Source: CAWDLX01 sp046728155
GTDB taxonomy: Bacteria; Actinomycetota; Actinomycetes; Mycobacteriales; Micromonosporaceae
Direction of reading: 5' to 3'
NCBI GenBank assembly: GCA_046728155.1
Contig: JBKPDY010000020.1
Location: forward strand, 1-64,000
DNA length: 64,000 bases
Part shown: in pieces, positions 43,077-53,002 of the stretch
How the letters are laid out: every line of letters starts with the position of its first letter
Numbering within the stretch: position 1 is the first letter of the stretch
Notes under the pieces: model-generated
Databases searched by the model: none
What the model saw: only the letters and a program-made list of their open reading frames with translations
What the model was told of the DNA's origin: nothing
Program-made: the position numbers and the translations under genes

Positions 43077-44879
43077 TCACGCCGAGACGAACACCTCAGC
43101 GCGGTCCGAGAAGTCCGCGGCGGCGTACCTTGAGAAGGGCGAGAGCACCAGCAGTTCGACATTGCGGTCCTCGATCGCGCCCCGGCGCACGTCGCTTCTG
43201 TTTTGCCAGTCGTTGGCGGACAGTTCGCGCGACAGAGAGGCGAGCGCCGCGACACTCGACAACGGACTGGCGGTCGAGATGGGTCCGCTGTGGTCGACGA
43301 TGGTGCAGAAGACCGAGAGCGTTCCGTCGAGATTGTCGACCACTTCGACGATGCGGGCCTGCTCCGGCCAGTCGATGTGAGCAGCGGTGTTGACCTCCCA
43401 GAAGCCACCGCCGATGGGGGCGCCCGCGGTCCGGGCATGCGGCAGCACCTGATTGCGGTGGGTGTGTCCGTTGACCCACAGGATCACGTTCGGGTAGCGC
43501 AGGAGCAGATCGCGCACCTCCTGCCCACTGCTACGCCCGCTCCCGGCGGGGACGTTGTCCATGGTTCCGATCGTGTGGTGGCTGAAGATGGTGAAGTACT
43601 TGTCGGCCCGTCCGGGTCGCCGCACGAGCTCCCCCGACGGCGAGAGCCAGCGGCTGCTGGCCGCCTGAAGCTGGCCCTCGAGCCAGCTGAGTTGGGCCGG
43701 GTCCAGCGAGCCGTTGGGTCCTCCACCGCTGTTGACGGTGTCCAGCACTATGCCGCGGACCAGGCCTGCATCGAAGGTGTAGTACGCGGTCGCCGCGGAC
43801 ATGTTCTCGGTCGTAAAGCCGTGACCGACCGGAGTACCGGTGGTCGTGAAATGCTCGGCGACCGTGGTGGTCCGGTCGACGATCCTGCGACCCGCGTCCG
43901 GGGTCACGAAACGCCGACCGCCGGCGGACAGCTCGAGGGCGATCGCGTTGGGGTCCTGCGCCAGAAGCCCGAGGATGAACTGGATCTGCGCCGACAACGG
44001 GGATGCGAGGATCGTCGGCGGCAGGCTCGTCAGCTTCAGCGGGCCGGTGGCGAGCTGCTGCAGCAGCTGTGTTCGGGGCACGTTGCCCTGCACCAGCCCG
44101 TCGTGGTTGCCGTAAACCGCGTACCAGGGCAGACCAAGACCGGTCGCGTGGAACGGCGCCCGTGCGGCGTCGAGCAGACCCGGCACGACAGGGAACCCGA
44201 ACAGCGACGTTGGCTGACCAAAACCGGTCTCGGGGTGCCAGAAGTAGCCGCTAGGCGCCACGTCGTCCATCACGCCCTCGTAGCGGCCGATGTCTCCGGA
44301 GTCGGGCCGAACCACGTTGCCGTCGAGCAGGTCGATGTACCAGCGCAATTCGTTGAACTGGCAGTTATCCGTGTTGTCGCCGGTGACGATCGCGAACCGC
44401 AATGGTGCCCCAGTGGCAGGACCGCGGCCCACGAGCCGCAACTGCTGCACCATGGCATCGCCGACCTGGGCGCTGAGCAGTTCTTGCGGCCGGTACGCAC
44501 TGGCGAAGTCGGAGAGGAACGGGATGCTGCCGTACGCGTCGAAGAACTCGAATCGCGCCGGGGACTGCACGTCCATGACATGCACGTCGGTTAGGTGCGC
44601 GAAGCACGCTAGGACCCGCCGATCGCGGGCCGCGTGGCTAGCCGTCCCGCCAAGTTCTCCCCGGAACAGCAATGGCTCGCCGGCGCCCGCGGCCAGCGGC
44701 GCGTAACCGCCGCTCCCCGGCACGCCGCGGACAATCGTCTGCGCAAGCGTCGTACCATCCCCGGAAGGCGTGGGTAAGGCGTACGCCTTGCGGGCCGCCA
44801 ACCCGCTGACTCCACCGACGAGTGTGATCCCTGCGGCCCCGAGCGCTCCCTTGAGCATCGTTCGTCGTGTAACAGCCAC
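43077..44879 (-). CDS. Exported TIGR03767-type metallophosphoesterase
   Basis: A phosphoesterase of about 600 residues with a twin-arginine signal (TRRTMLKGALGAAGITLVGG) and the calcineurin-like metal motifs in order: FAHLTDVHVMD, VTGDNTDNCQ, VYGNHDGL, FSHHTIG and VNGHTHRN. The spacing and FFDAYGSIPFLSDFASAYRPQELLS match the actinobacterial TIGR03767 group. GTG 44879 is chosen for its GAGGAGGA ribosome-binding site; the open frame extends 50 residues upstream without a signal peptide. The substrate is unknown, perhaps a phosphodiester or nucleotide outside the membrane. Confidence 0.87.
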   Translation of the reverse strand: MAVTRRTMLKGALGAAGITLVGGVSGLAARKAYALPTPSGDGTTLAQTIVRGVPGSGGYAPLAAGAGEPLLFRGELGGTASHAARDRRVLACFAHLTDVHVMDVQSPARFEFFDAYGSIPFLSDFASAYRPQELLSAQVGDAMVQQLRLVGRGPATGAPLRFAIVTGDNTDNCQFNELRWYIDLLDGNVVRPDSGDIGRYEGVMDDVAPSGYFWHPETGFGQPTSLFGFPVVPGLLDAARAPFHATGLGLPWYAVYGNHDGLVQGNVPRTQLLQQLATGPLKLTSLPPTILASPLSAQIQFILGLLAQDPNAIALELSAGGRRFVTPDAGRRIVDRTTTVAEHFTTTGTPVGHGFTTENMSAATAYYTFDAGLVRGIVLDTVNSGGGPNGSLDPAQLSWLEGQLQAASSRWLSPSGELVRRPGRADKYFTIFSHHTIGTMDNVPAGSGRSSGQEVRDLLLRYPNVILWVNGHTHRNQVLPHARTAGAPIGGGFWEVNTAAHIDWPEQARIVEVVDNLDGTLSVFCTIVDHSGPISTASPLSSVAALASLSRELSANDWQNRSDVRRGAIEDRNVELLVLSPFSRYAAADFSDRAEVFVSA

Positions 44880-45310
44880 CGTGGATCCTCCTCGCGACCT
44901 CGTGGACGGCACGATACCGCCCGCGGACATGTGGAAACGATCTTCGCTCACGTGCCCGGACGCAATCAGCTGAATGGCCCCCAGATCGGACCCTTTTACG
45001 GCAACCGTCCCTGGGAGGGCACTTTCCAAGATGCCGGCAGCCGGCCGCCTGCGTCGCCTGGTCGAAGACCCGTTGAGCGGTCGTCAAACTTGGCAACGGC
45101 ATTGCGATCTTGGTCAGCAAGTAGGCCGGTCATCCGCCACGCCGCGCAGCGATCGACGCGTGAGACATCCCTGACCGCGCGGCAGGTACGCTGAGCGCCG
45201 GAAGTCCAGGCCGTTGAACAGCTGGCGGCCGGAGCAGCTTTCGCGTTGATCACCGCAATGTCCCTCATACTGTCAATGTCATCGTCGCCCCGCGGAACGG
45301 GTACAAGGAG

Positions 45311-45805
45311 ATGCTGACCGACTTCTACATCGCGTTCGCGACCGTGTGCTTCACGCTGCTCGGCCTCTGGGTCGTCGTGGTACAGACCCGCCATGCCGAC
45401 TGGCGGCGGAATCCGGTGCACCGACGGCGGGCCTACGGCGTCTCGTTACACTTCTCAATGCCCGGACTCATGGGCCTGCTTGCCCTCGTCGATCCGGCCA
45501 GCGCGGCACTTTGGCGGATCTCCTTCGCGATCGTCGCCGCCGGAGGTGCCATCGTGCTGACCCTGGTCCGCGGTCCGGCGCCAACATGGCTCGGTATGGC
45601 CAGCTACGTGTTGGCGGTCCTCATTTATGTCCTGGTCGCGGTCGTTGCTATCGCGCCTACGCTCGTGGCCGATGTGGGGATCTCCGCTCCGCCCGTCCGG
45701 GTGGAGGCGATCCTTCTCTCGCTACTGATGTTCCTCGGAATCAACGTCGCCTGGTTGCTGCTCTTCGATCAGTCCGGCTCTCCGGCGAACGCCGACAGTC
45801 GTTAG
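45311..45805 (+). CDS. Four-helix membrane protein, unknown function
   Basis: This 164-residue protein has predicted helices at about 4-24, 45-62, 69-85, 93-115 and 133-152, with a basic loop QTRHADWRRNPVHRRRA after the first. CAAGGAG precedes the ATG. I recognise no family beyond a general actinobacterial membrane protein. It is divergent from the metallophosphoesterase across a 430-nt gap in which no gene or RNA was recognised. Confidence 0.65.
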   Translation: MLTDFYIAFATVCFTLLGLWVVVVQTRHADWRRNPVHRRRAYGVSLHFSMPGLMGLLALVDPASAALWRISFAIVAAGGAIVLTLVRGPAPTWLGMASYVLAVLIYVLVAVVAIAPTLVADVGISAPPVRVEAILLSLLMFLGINVAWLLLFDQSGSPANADSR

Positions 45806-46103
45806 CGGCGTGTCCTCATCGCCCAGGGCCCTCAACGCCTGGGTCACCCGAGCCGCCTTCCCGCTCACAGCCGGCCAACCTCGACGGCGGGGCCCGACGC
45901 TTCGCCAAGGTGCGCGTACGGGCCAGGCTGTACGCGTACGCCGTCGACAAACACGATTGTGCTCAATCGGACGGTCAACAACCTGGCACCGTGGCAAGGT
46001 GACTATTGGAGAGCGGTCAGGCCGCTTTGCGCCGAGGAAGAACGACTGTTTGCGGAACCGTTGGGCATGTGATCCAGGATCAGCGGACGTACTGGAGGAA
46101 GCG

Positions 46104-46478
46104 ATGGGCAAACACGTCAGGTACCGAAGGATCTACGATGACGTGTCGTCCGAGGACGGTACCCGTGTACTTGTTGACCGCCTCTGGCCTCGTGGGATGC
46201 GCAAGCAGGACGCCAACGTCGATGAGTGGATGCGTGACGTCGCACCATCCACAGAGCTCCGCCGCTGGTACGGGCACGACCCGGACCGCTACACCGAGTT
46301 TCGCCGGCGCTATATGGCCGAGCTGCGCGAGCCGGAGCGGCAGCAGACGCTTCAGCGACTCCGCGAGACCGCAGGACACCACCAGATGACGTTGCTCACG
46401 GCCGCCCGCGATCTCGAGCACAGCGAAGCCGCAGTCCTCGCCGAATGGCTGAATCGCGTCGAAGGTACGCGAGGCTGA
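46104..46478 (+). CDS. DUF488 family protein
   Basis: This 124-residue protein shows IYDDVSSEDGTRVLVDRLWPRGM, DVAPSTELRRWYGHDPDRYTEFRRRY and LLTAARDLEHSEAAVLAEWL, the three conserved blocks of DUF488 (YeaO type). GGAGGAAGCG precedes ATG 46104; the frame upstream (from 45810) has no similarity. Family function is unknown; some structures resemble nucleic-acid or small-molecule binders. Confidence 0.88.
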   Translation: MGKHVRYRRIYDDVSSEDGTRVLVDRLWPRGMRKQDANVDEWMRDVAPSTELRRWYGHDPDRYTEFRRRYMAELREPERQQTLQRLRETAGHHQMTLLTAARDLEHSEAAVLAEWLNRVEGTRG

Positions 46479-46750
46479 CCTTGGATTCGCGCCCACCCAG
46501 GTGGCGCACCACGGACCCCCGGGGTTGGCGTCTCGTCAAGGTGGAGGCGGTCACTGCGTAGATCCTTGAGACGACCAAGTCAAGGTGGCTACCGCGCACC
46601 AGCCGGACCGGGTCAGCAGCCTGCGCATCCTCGCCGCACGCGGTGATCAGCGGAGGGCAATCGTGTTCACCGAGCACGCGGGGTGCGGTAAACGTACGCC
46701 GATCGCGTTGGAGAGAAGCGCGCGCGGATGCGGTGCAATACCGTCGGCAC

Positions 46751-48076
46751 ATGACGACGACCGTGACCAAGAGCAATCAGTTCTGGACCGACGTGCGGGA
46801 CCACGTCGTGCGCTACGGGGGTACCTTCACGCCGGAAGTCATCGCGCGGGCCCAGGGCAGTTTCGTCTATACCGAGGACGGGCGCCGCATCCTCGACTTC
46901 ACCTCGGGGCAGATGAGCGCGATCCTCGGCCACGCCCACCCGGACATCGTGGCGACCGTAAGACGGCAGATCGGCGTTCTCGACCACCTCTTCAGCGGCA
47001 TGTTGTCGCGACCTGTCGTCGAGCTGTCGCGCCGGCTTGCCGGGTCGCTGCCCGAACCCATGGCCAAGACACTGCTGCTGACGACCGGCGGCGAGGCGAA
47101 CGAGGCGGCTCTCCGCATGGCGAAGCTGGTGACCGGGAGGCACGAGGTTGTCTCCTTCGCCCGGTCATGGCACGGTATGACGCAGGCTGCCGCTGCAGCC
47201 ACCTACAGCACCGGGCGCCGAGGCTACGGACCGGCCTCGCCGGGCAACTTTGCGATACCGACGCCCAACCCCTACCGTCCGGACTTCGTCACGCCCACCG
47301 GTGAGCTGGACTGGCGGCGCCAGCTCGACTTCGCGTTCGAACTGATCGACGCTCAGTCGGTCGGTAGCCTCGCGGCCTGTCTCGTCGAGCCCATCCTGAG
47401 CTCCGGCGGAGTGATCGAGCCGCCACTCGGCTACCTGGCCGCGTTGCAGGCCAAATGCCGGGAGCGTGGCATGCTGCTGATCCTCGACGAGGCGCAGACC
47501 GGGCTGTGCCGCACGGGCACCTGGTACGCGTTCGAGCGTGACGGCGTGGTACCGGACATCGTCACCCTGTCCAAAACACTCGGCGCCGGCCTGCCACTCG
47601 CTGCAGTCGTCACCAGCGCCGAGATCGAGGAACGAGCACACGACCTCGGCTTCCTCTTCTACACCACGCATGTGTCCGATCCGCTCGTCGCCGCGGTTGG
47701 TAACACCGTGCTGGATGTGCTCGAGCGTGACCGGCTGGAGGTCCGGGCCGGGCTGCTCGGCGAGCGTCTGCGGCGGGGACTCATGGAGATGAAGGAGCGT
47801 CACAAAGTCGTTGGCGACGTGCGTGGACGCGGCCTGCTCCAAGGCATCGAGCTCGTCACCGACCGCGAGACGAAACAGGGCGCCGAGCAGCTCGGCGCCA
47901 CGGTGACGCGGTGCTGTCTCGCTCTAGGGCTGCACATCAACGTCGTGCAATTGCCGGGCATGGGTAGCGTCTTCCGAATCGCCCCCGCCCTGACCACAAC
48001 CGAGGAGGAGCTGTCGCTCGGCCTGGAGATGCTGGACCAGGCTCTTGGCGAGGCAGCCCATGAGGCATGGTGCTGA
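46751..48076 (+). CDS. Class III PLP aminotransferase, 2,2-dialkylglycine decarboxylase-like
   Basis: This 441-residue PLP enzyme has the residues of the 2,2-dialkylglycine decarboxylase subgroup: FTSGQMSAILGHAHPDI, TTGGEANEAALRMAK, SWHGMTQAAAA, VEPILSSGGVIEPP, LDEAQTGLCRTG, the PLP-lysine in LSKTLGAGLPLAAV, and FYTTHVSDPLVAAV. Such enzymes couple decarboxylation of an alpha,alpha-dialkyl amino acid with transamination of pyruvate. ATG 46751 gives the usual N-terminus. The stop is adjacent to the CapA-like lipoprotein start, so co-transcription is likely although functional linkage is unclear. Confidence 0.87.
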   Translation: MTTTVTKSNQFWTDVRDHVVRYGGTFTPEVIARAQGSFVYTEDGRRILDFTSGQMSAILGHAHPDIVATVRRQIGVLDHLFSGMLSRPVVELSRRLAGSLPEPMAKTLLLTTGGEANEAALRMAKLVTGRHEVVSFARSWHGMTQAAAAATYSTGRRGYGPASPGNFAIPTPNPYRPDFVTPTGELDWRRQLDFAFELIDAQSVGSLAACLVEPILSSGGVIEPPLGYLAALQAKCRERGMLLILDEAQTGLCRTGTWYAFERDGVVPDIVTLSKTLGAGLPLAAVVTSAEIEERAHDLGFLFYTTHVSDPLVAAVGNTVLDVLERDRLEVRAGLLGERLRRGLMEMKERHKVVGDVRGRGLLQGIELVTDRETKQGAEQLGATVTRCCLALGLHINVVQLPGMGSVFRIAPALTTTEEELSLGLEMLDQALGEAAHEAWC

Positions 48077-48077
48077 G

Positions 48078-49271
48078 GTGACACACCCCCAGCCGAGTCG
48101 AGGCGCACGTCGACTGATAGCCGGTGCCGCCGCGATTCTGCTCGGCCTTGCCGGCTGTACCGGTCCAGCGGGTCGGCCACAGCCGCCAGTCGTGGCCAGT
48201 GCCTCCGGTACTTACTCGTCAAGCCCGAGTCCTACCCAGCCCACCACGATCACCATTGTGGGCTCGGGGGACGTGCTGCTGCACCCACCACTGTGGGATC
48301 AGGCGAAGTCGGACGCACAAGGAGACGGTCTGACCGGGTACGACTTCGAACCGATCCTCGCCGGCGTAAAGGACGTCGTATCCTCGGCCGATCTGGCCAT
48401 CTGCCATCTCGAGACGCCAATCGCCCCGGTGGGCGGGCCGTACTCCGGCTTCCCGCGGTTCTCGGTACCGCCGCAGATCACGACAGCGCTCGCGGCAACC
48501 GGGTACGACACCTGCTCGACAGCGTCCAACCACACAATCGACCAGGGTGAGGCCGGAGTCGACCGGACCATCGCGGCATTGGACGCCGCCGGGATCCGAC
48601 ATGCCGGCAGCTACCCGTCGGCGGCCGCCCACGCCACGGTGAACATGCTCGCCGTCAAGGGTGTGAAGATCGCCCACCTGGCGTATGCGTTCGGTTTCAA
48701 CGGTCTGCAACGTCCCGCCGGAAAGTCATGGCTGGCCAATCTGATCGACGTACCAGCGATCCTTTCCGAGGCCAGACGTGCCCGGGCCGAAGGCGCGCAG
48801 ATCGTCGTTGTGAGCCTTCACTTCGGCACGGAGTACCAGCACGCGCCGAACGACCAGCAGCTGACCGTGGCTCGGCGGCTACTCGCCAGCCCGGATGTAG
48901 ATCTCCTCCTCGGCCATCACGCACACGCCGTACAGCCATTTGAGAAGATCGGCGACAAGTGGGTGGCATACGGCCACGGCAACGAGATCTCCCACCACGC
49001 CGAGCCCAACAATGACAACCGGGAAGGAATCCTCTCCCGCTTCACCTTCAGTCGAGTGTCGCCTGGACACTGGCAGGTCACGAAGGCCGAGGCGATTCCC
49101 ATCTGGATGGCCCTCTCGCCGGATCGGTTGGTCCAGATCCCGACGGCGTTGGCCGACCCGGCGAACTCGGGCGAACAACGGTCGGTCATGCTGGCGGCGT
49201 TGACCCGCATCAGCAGCTATTTAGACGCCCGCGGAGCCGACAAGGCTGGGCTCGTCATCGCCGGCGATTGA
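48078..49271 (+). CDS. CapA/PgsA-like lipoprotein
   Basis: A protein of about 397 residues with a lipobox (LLGLAGC, Cys27 from GTG 48078) and a CapA domain of the metallophosphatase superfamily: IVGSGDVLLHPPLWDQ, ICHLETPI, TASNHTIDQGEAGVDRTI, VVSLHFGTEYQHAP, LLLGHHAHAVQPFEKI and VAYGHGN. CapA members take part in poly-gamma-glutamate synthesis or export, but here no capBC genes are adjacent. It starts one base after the aminotransferase stop; ATG 48060 overlapping that gene is an alternative start. Confidence 0.87.
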   Translation: MTHPQPSRGARRLIAGAAAILLGLAGCTGPAGRPQPPVVASASGTYSSSPSPTQPTTITIVGSGDVLLHPPLWDQAKSDAQGDGLTGYDFEPILAGVKDVVSSADLAICHLETPIAPVGGPYSGFPRFSVPPQITTALAATGYDTCSTASNHTIDQGEAGVDRTIAALDAAGIRHAGSYPSAAAHATVNMLAVKGVKIAHLAYAFGFNGLQRPAGKSWLANLIDVPAILSEARRARAEGAQIVVVSLHFGTEYQHAPNDQQLTVARRLLASPDVDLLLGHHAHAVQPFEKIGDKWVAYGHGNEISHHAEPNNDNREGILSRFTFSRVSPGHWQVTKAEAIPIWMALSPDRLVQIPTALADPANSGEQRSVMLAALTRISSYLDARGADKAGLVIAGD

Positions 49272-49470
49272 GTTCGGAGCGTAACAATGAAGCCCGCCCG
49301 GCCGGCGCGGTGCGGAGCCATGGGAACGGGTTCACGCGACTCTCCTCAGGTAGATCAGACTGTCCAGGGCTAACGGTTGGCGGAGCCCATCCGGCAGGGC
49401 TTCTCAGCCACCGCCGTAGCTCCTCGAGGCTGTAGCCCGCCATTCCCTGCTCATCGGCGAGGTCGTGGAT

Positions 49471-50979
49471 TCAGGGCACCCGCGGACCAGGCACGGCGCC
49501 CGGCAGCGGCCACTCGTGCACCGGGACGTTGCTGTGCATGCGTTGCCGATATTCGGCGAGCATGGCACGCAGCGCCTCGTACGGCGGCTCCCCGTCCATG
49601 CTTGTATCGAGATGCCGTACTGCCGCGACCTGCCAGTCGGCGCCGTTGCGGCTGCTGATGCAGCGGCCCTCGATGATGGCGAGCATTCGGTCCCGATCAG
49701 CGGGGTCGACGCCCCAGCGATCCAGGCCCGAGGCGGCCATCGGAAGCAGGCGGCGAAGCACGAGCTCGGTCACCGGGGCGTTTCCCACGCCGGGCCAGAA
49801 CACAGACGCGGCGATGCCGTGCCGAGCGCCAATGTGGAAATTCTCCTCCGCCGCATTGAATGACATCTGTGTCCAGATCGGACGGTCCTGCTCGGCCAAG
49901 GTGCGCACCAGTCCGAAGTAGAAGGCGGCGTTGGCCATGATGTCCGCGACCGTGGGGCCGGCCGGCAGCACGCGGTTTTCTACCCGCAGGTGCGGCCGGC
50001 CGTCGACGACCGCGTAGATCGGTCTGTTCCACCGGTAGATGGTGCCGTTGTGCAGGGTCAACTCATGCAGGCCGGGGGTATGGCCCGTTTCGACCGTCGC
50101 GGCCGGATCCTCGTCGTCGCAAATCGGCAGCAGCGCCGGAAAGTAGCTGACGTTCTCCTCAAACAGATCGAATATCGACGTGATCCAGCGTTCGCCGAAC
50201 CACACCCGTGGCCGTACTCCTTGGGCCTTGAGCTCGTCGGCCCGGGTGTCCGTGGCCTGCTCGAACAGCGGGATCCGCGTCTCGCGCCACAGCTCGTGGC
50301 CGAATAGAAACGGGGCGTTCGCGCCCAGCGCCACCTGGACACCGGCGATGGCCTGCGAAGCGTTCCAATAGGCGGCGAAGGCCTCCGGCGCGACCTGAAT
50401 ATGGAACTGCGCGCTCGTGCACGCCGCCTCTGGTGCGATCGAGTCGCAGTGCATGCGAAGGTGGTCCACGCCCGAGATCTCGATGACCATGTCCTCCCCG
50501 CGGGCGGCGAAGATCTGGTCGTTGATCAGGGAGTAGCGAGGATCCGCCGACAGAGTCTCCTCGGTCAGGTGCTCACTCCGAAGCGTCGGCAGGATACCGA
50601 TCATGACCAGGTGCGTGCCGATGGCGGCGGCGCGGGCCTCGGCGGAATTGAGGCTGGTCCGGATCCGAGACTCGAAGGCGGTGAGCCCGTCGCCTCGCAG
50701 CTCGCGAGGCGCCACATTGATCTCGATGTTGAACTGGCCAAGCTCGGTGACGAAGTCCGGGTCGGCGATCTCGGCGAGGACGGCGGCGTTGCGCATCACT
50801 GGATCACCGACCTGGTTGAGCAGGTTGAGCTCGATCTCCAGGCCGGTCATGGGCGCGCTGGCCTCGAACGTCGCCTCCGACAGCATCCGGCCGAGGACAT
50901 CGAGATTGGTGCGGATCTTGTCCCGGTATCGGGTGCGGTCCGCTCGACTGAACGTCCGCAGCTGCACATGTCGACCCAT
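49471..50979 (-). CDS. GCS2-type carboxylate-amine ligase
   Basis: This 502-residue ATP-dependent amide ligase is related to plant/actinobacterial glutamate-cysteine ligase (GCS2, EgtA). GLEIELNLLNQ carries the metal/ATP-binding ExE, followed by ELGQFNIEINVAPRE, EISGVDHLRMHCDSI, SAQFHIQVAPEAFAAYWN and LRVENRVLPAGPTVADIMAN, the family's conserved order. It is the last gene of a four-gene operon, 16 nt after the ATP-grasp gene. It probably joins an amino acid carboxyl to an amine. The substrate is unknown and ergothioneine genes are absent, so EgtA function is unlikely. Confidence 0.88.
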   Translation of the reverse strand: MGRHVQLRTFSRADRTRYRDKIRTNLDVLGRMLSEATFEASAPMTGLEIELNLLNQVGDPVMRNAAVLAEIADPDFVTELGQFNIEINVAPRELRGDGLTAFESRIRTSLNSAEARAAAIGTHLVMIGILPTLRSEHLTEETLSADPRYSLINDQIFAARGEDMVIEISGVDHLRMHCDSIAPEAACTSAQFHIQVAPEAFAAYWNASQAIAGVQVALGANAPFLFGHELWRETRIPLFEQATDTRADELKAQGVRPRVWFGERWITSIFDLFEENVSYFPALLPICDDEDPAATVETGHTPGLHELTLHNGTIYRWNRPIYAVVDGRPHLRVENRVLPAGPTVADIMANAAFYFGLVRTLAEQDRPIWTQMSFNAAEENFHIGARHGIAASVFWPGVGNAPVTELVLRRLLPMAASGLDRWGVDPADRDRMLAIIEGRCISSRNGADWQVAAVRHLDTSMDGEPPYEALRAMLAEYRQRMHSNVPVHEWPLPGAVPGPRVP

Positions 50980-50995
50980 GCCGATCCTGCCTTCG

Positions 50996-52231
50996 CTATG
51001 CGCGGTCGGCGAGCCAGGCGCCGATCAGTCCGCGGAAATGGGCGACGAAACGCTCGTGCTCGTCGGGTGGGTATGTGGCCCGAACGGTGCTGACAAGCAG
51101 GTCGTCGAAGTCGGGTGACAGCACCCAGTCGTGGACCATCTCGTCGACGTAGCTCAGCTGGGTGGAGCAGAACTCGGCGTACCGGTCGGTATCGAAATAC
51201 TCGTCGGCCAAGCTCCGGTAGCTCGCCAGCTTCTCGCCGTACGACAGGTCTGCTCGATCGGCGATCTCGAAGTAGCGACACGTGTCGGTGTCTATCCGAA
51301 GTGGCCGCCCCGTGACGACGCAGAAGACGCTCCACCGCAACAGCGCCGCCATCGCCCACGGGAAGTAGTAATGCAGGGACGTCAGGGCCACGTCGGGGCA
51401 GGCATTGGCATAGTCGATGGGGTGTACCGTGTCGCCCTTGATGAGCATCTCGCAGGAGTTGAACTCCCAGCGGAAGAACGCGTTGACGAGACGCGAAATG
51501 GTGAGAACCTCGTCGCCGGTCGCCGCGGACAGGAAGCCGTGTTCGACGGCGTACCGCTCGTGCATCGGCAGCTCCGGCCGGAACTTCATCACCATTGTCT
51601 CGGGCCCTATGGACAAGGAGCGGACGAAGACGTCGTAGTTCTCGACCGCTTGCTGCAGGTGCATGAGGCGCTCACCGGAGGCGTCGTATGCCGCGTGCAG
51701 CTGCGCACTGTCGGCGATCCGCGAGACGCCGACCCAGCCGCCGCCGTCGTACGGTTTCATGAATAGCGGATAGCCCAGGCTCTCGGCCACCGCGTCCAGG
51801 CTGAACGGCCGGTTGTAGCGGGCCGCGGTGTACGCGTAGCGGACGTTGTCGACCGGGTGTTTGTAGGGCACCAGTACCGTTTCCGGGACGTTCAGACCCA
51901 GCCGGATCATCGCGCAGTAGGCGGCGTGCTTCTCCATCGACTGGAATGTGAACGGGCTGTTCAACAGGTACGACCGATCCATCAGCGCAACCTTCTTCAG
52001 CCACTCCCGCGGATGGTAGTACCAGTACGCCAAGCGATCGATGACGAGGGCGTGTCGGGGGCGGTCCCGCAAGTTGAACGGTTCGATGGTGACGCGGCTG
52101 CTGCTCAGGCGGTGAGTGTTGCCGCCCGCGTCAGTGACCGGACCCAGCCGCGCGAGCAGGGTCTCGAACGCGCGGGGCCAATCCTCCTCGATGCCGAGCA
52201 GGAGACCGATGAGGTGTTCGGTTTCTGTCAT
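50996..52231 (-). CDS. ATP-grasp ligase, unknown substrate
   Basis: This 411-residue protein has ATP-grasp features: LFMKPYDGGGWVGVSRI (ATP-binding Lys and Gly-rich loop, about residues 155-171), LQQAVENYDVFVRSLSIG with the adenine-side acidic residues, and IKGDTVHPIDYANACPD, where Asp and Asn would bind Mg. The N-terminal 100 residues are a preATP-grasp-like domain with WYYHPREWLKK. It follows the esterase gene by 27 nt and precedes the GCS2 ligase by 16 nt. Two different amide-forming ligases in one operon suggest sequential additions to a small peptide or amino acid conjugate. Confidence 0.85.
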   Translation of the reverse strand: MTETEHLIGLLLGIEEDWPRAFETLLARLGPVTDAGGNTHRLSSSRVTIEPFNLRDRPRHALVIDRLAYWYYHPREWLKKVALMDRSYLLNSPFTFQSMEKHAAYCAMIRLGLNVPETVLVPYKHPVDNVRYAYTAARYNRPFSLDAVAESLGYPLFMKPYDGGGWVGVSRIADSAQLHAAYDASGERLMHLQQAVENYDVFVRSLSIGPETMVMKFRPELPMHERYAVEHGFLSAATGDEVLTISRLVNAFFRWEFNSCEMLIKGDTVHPIDYANACPDVALTSLHYYFPWAMAALLRWSVFCVVTGRPLRIDTDTCRYFEIADRADLSYGEKLASYRSLADEYFDTDRYAEFCSTQLSYVDEMVHDWVLSPDFDDLLVSTVRATYPPDEHERFVAHFRGLIGAWLADRA

Positions 52232-52258
52232 TCGTCCTCCCTGAAGTCCGCGGCCGGG

Positions 52259-53002
52259 TCAGCACAACCGTGGCAGGTGGTAAGCCAGCTGCGCCCGCCA
52301 CGCGGGCCAGTCATGCGGCGTGTCCGCGCCCCACAGGTCAAGCTCGTGCCGGATGCCTTTGTCAGCTAATATTCCCGCCATCCGGCGGGTCGAGTCGAGC
52401 GCGCCGGTGGTGTCCTCCCACTGGCCCTGCCCACAGACCAGCACGATCCAGAGCCGGCCGCGAAGCCAGTCCAGATATTCGCCGTGCAGGTTCGCCACGT
52501 AGTCGGAAGGGTTGTTGAAGTAGACCGCATCGCCGGTGTCGCCCCAGCGGTTCCATCCGGTCGGGTCGTAGTTGCCGGACAGGCAGAGCGCGACCGGGAA
52601 GAGGTCGGCCCGGCGAAAGGAGAAGTTCAGCGCGTGGAAGGCGCCCATCGAGGCACCCGTCGTGGCGATGCCGGACGTGCTGCCAGAGTCGTCCACAATG
52701 GATGGCACAACCTGATCCAGGATCCATGACTCGTACCAACCGTGGCGTTGGGCCCGCTCCTCGAGCGGTATGTCACCGTGGGACCACGATTCACCGTCGT
52801 ACGCGTCCACGGTGTAGAGCCTGACCCGGCCGGCGTCGATCAGCGGTGCGACCGCGTCCACCATGCCGTTAGCGGCGAAGTCGGGTGCCCGCCCTCGCTC
52901 GGCCGGAAAGACCAGCACGGGCCGGCCCGCGTGTCCATGCCGGATGAGCTCGCCTGCGGCACCGATCGCCGGCGAGTGCAGCCACGTGGAATGCACATCC
53001 AC
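52259..53002 (-). CDS. Esterase (alpha/beta hydrolase, COG4947-like)
   Basis: This 247-residue hydrolase has nucleophile Ser in TTGASMGAFHALNF, an acid/substrate segment LSGNYDPTGWNRWGDTGDAVYFNNP, and catalytic His in GADTPHDWPAWRAQL. The compact form and the WHGYESWILDQVVP-like segment (here GWYESWILDQVVPSI) match the Est/COG4947 group. Its ATG directly follows the stop of the other esterase gene (53003/53002), so both are in one transcript. No signal peptide: cytoplasmic. It might release or transfer the product of the downstream ligases. Confidence 0.83.
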   Translation of the reverse strand: MDVHSTWLHSPAIGAAGELIRHGHAGRPVLVFPAERGRAPDFAANGMVDAVAPLIDAGRVRLYTVDAYDGESWSHGDIPLEERAQRHGWYESWILDQVVPSIVDDSGSTSGIATTGASMGAFHALNFSFRRADLFPVALCLSGNYDPTGWNRWGDTGDAVYFNNPSDYVANLHGEYLDWLRGRLWIVLVCGQGQWEDTTGALDSTRRMAGILADKGIRHELDLWGADTPHDWPAWRAQLAYHLPRLC

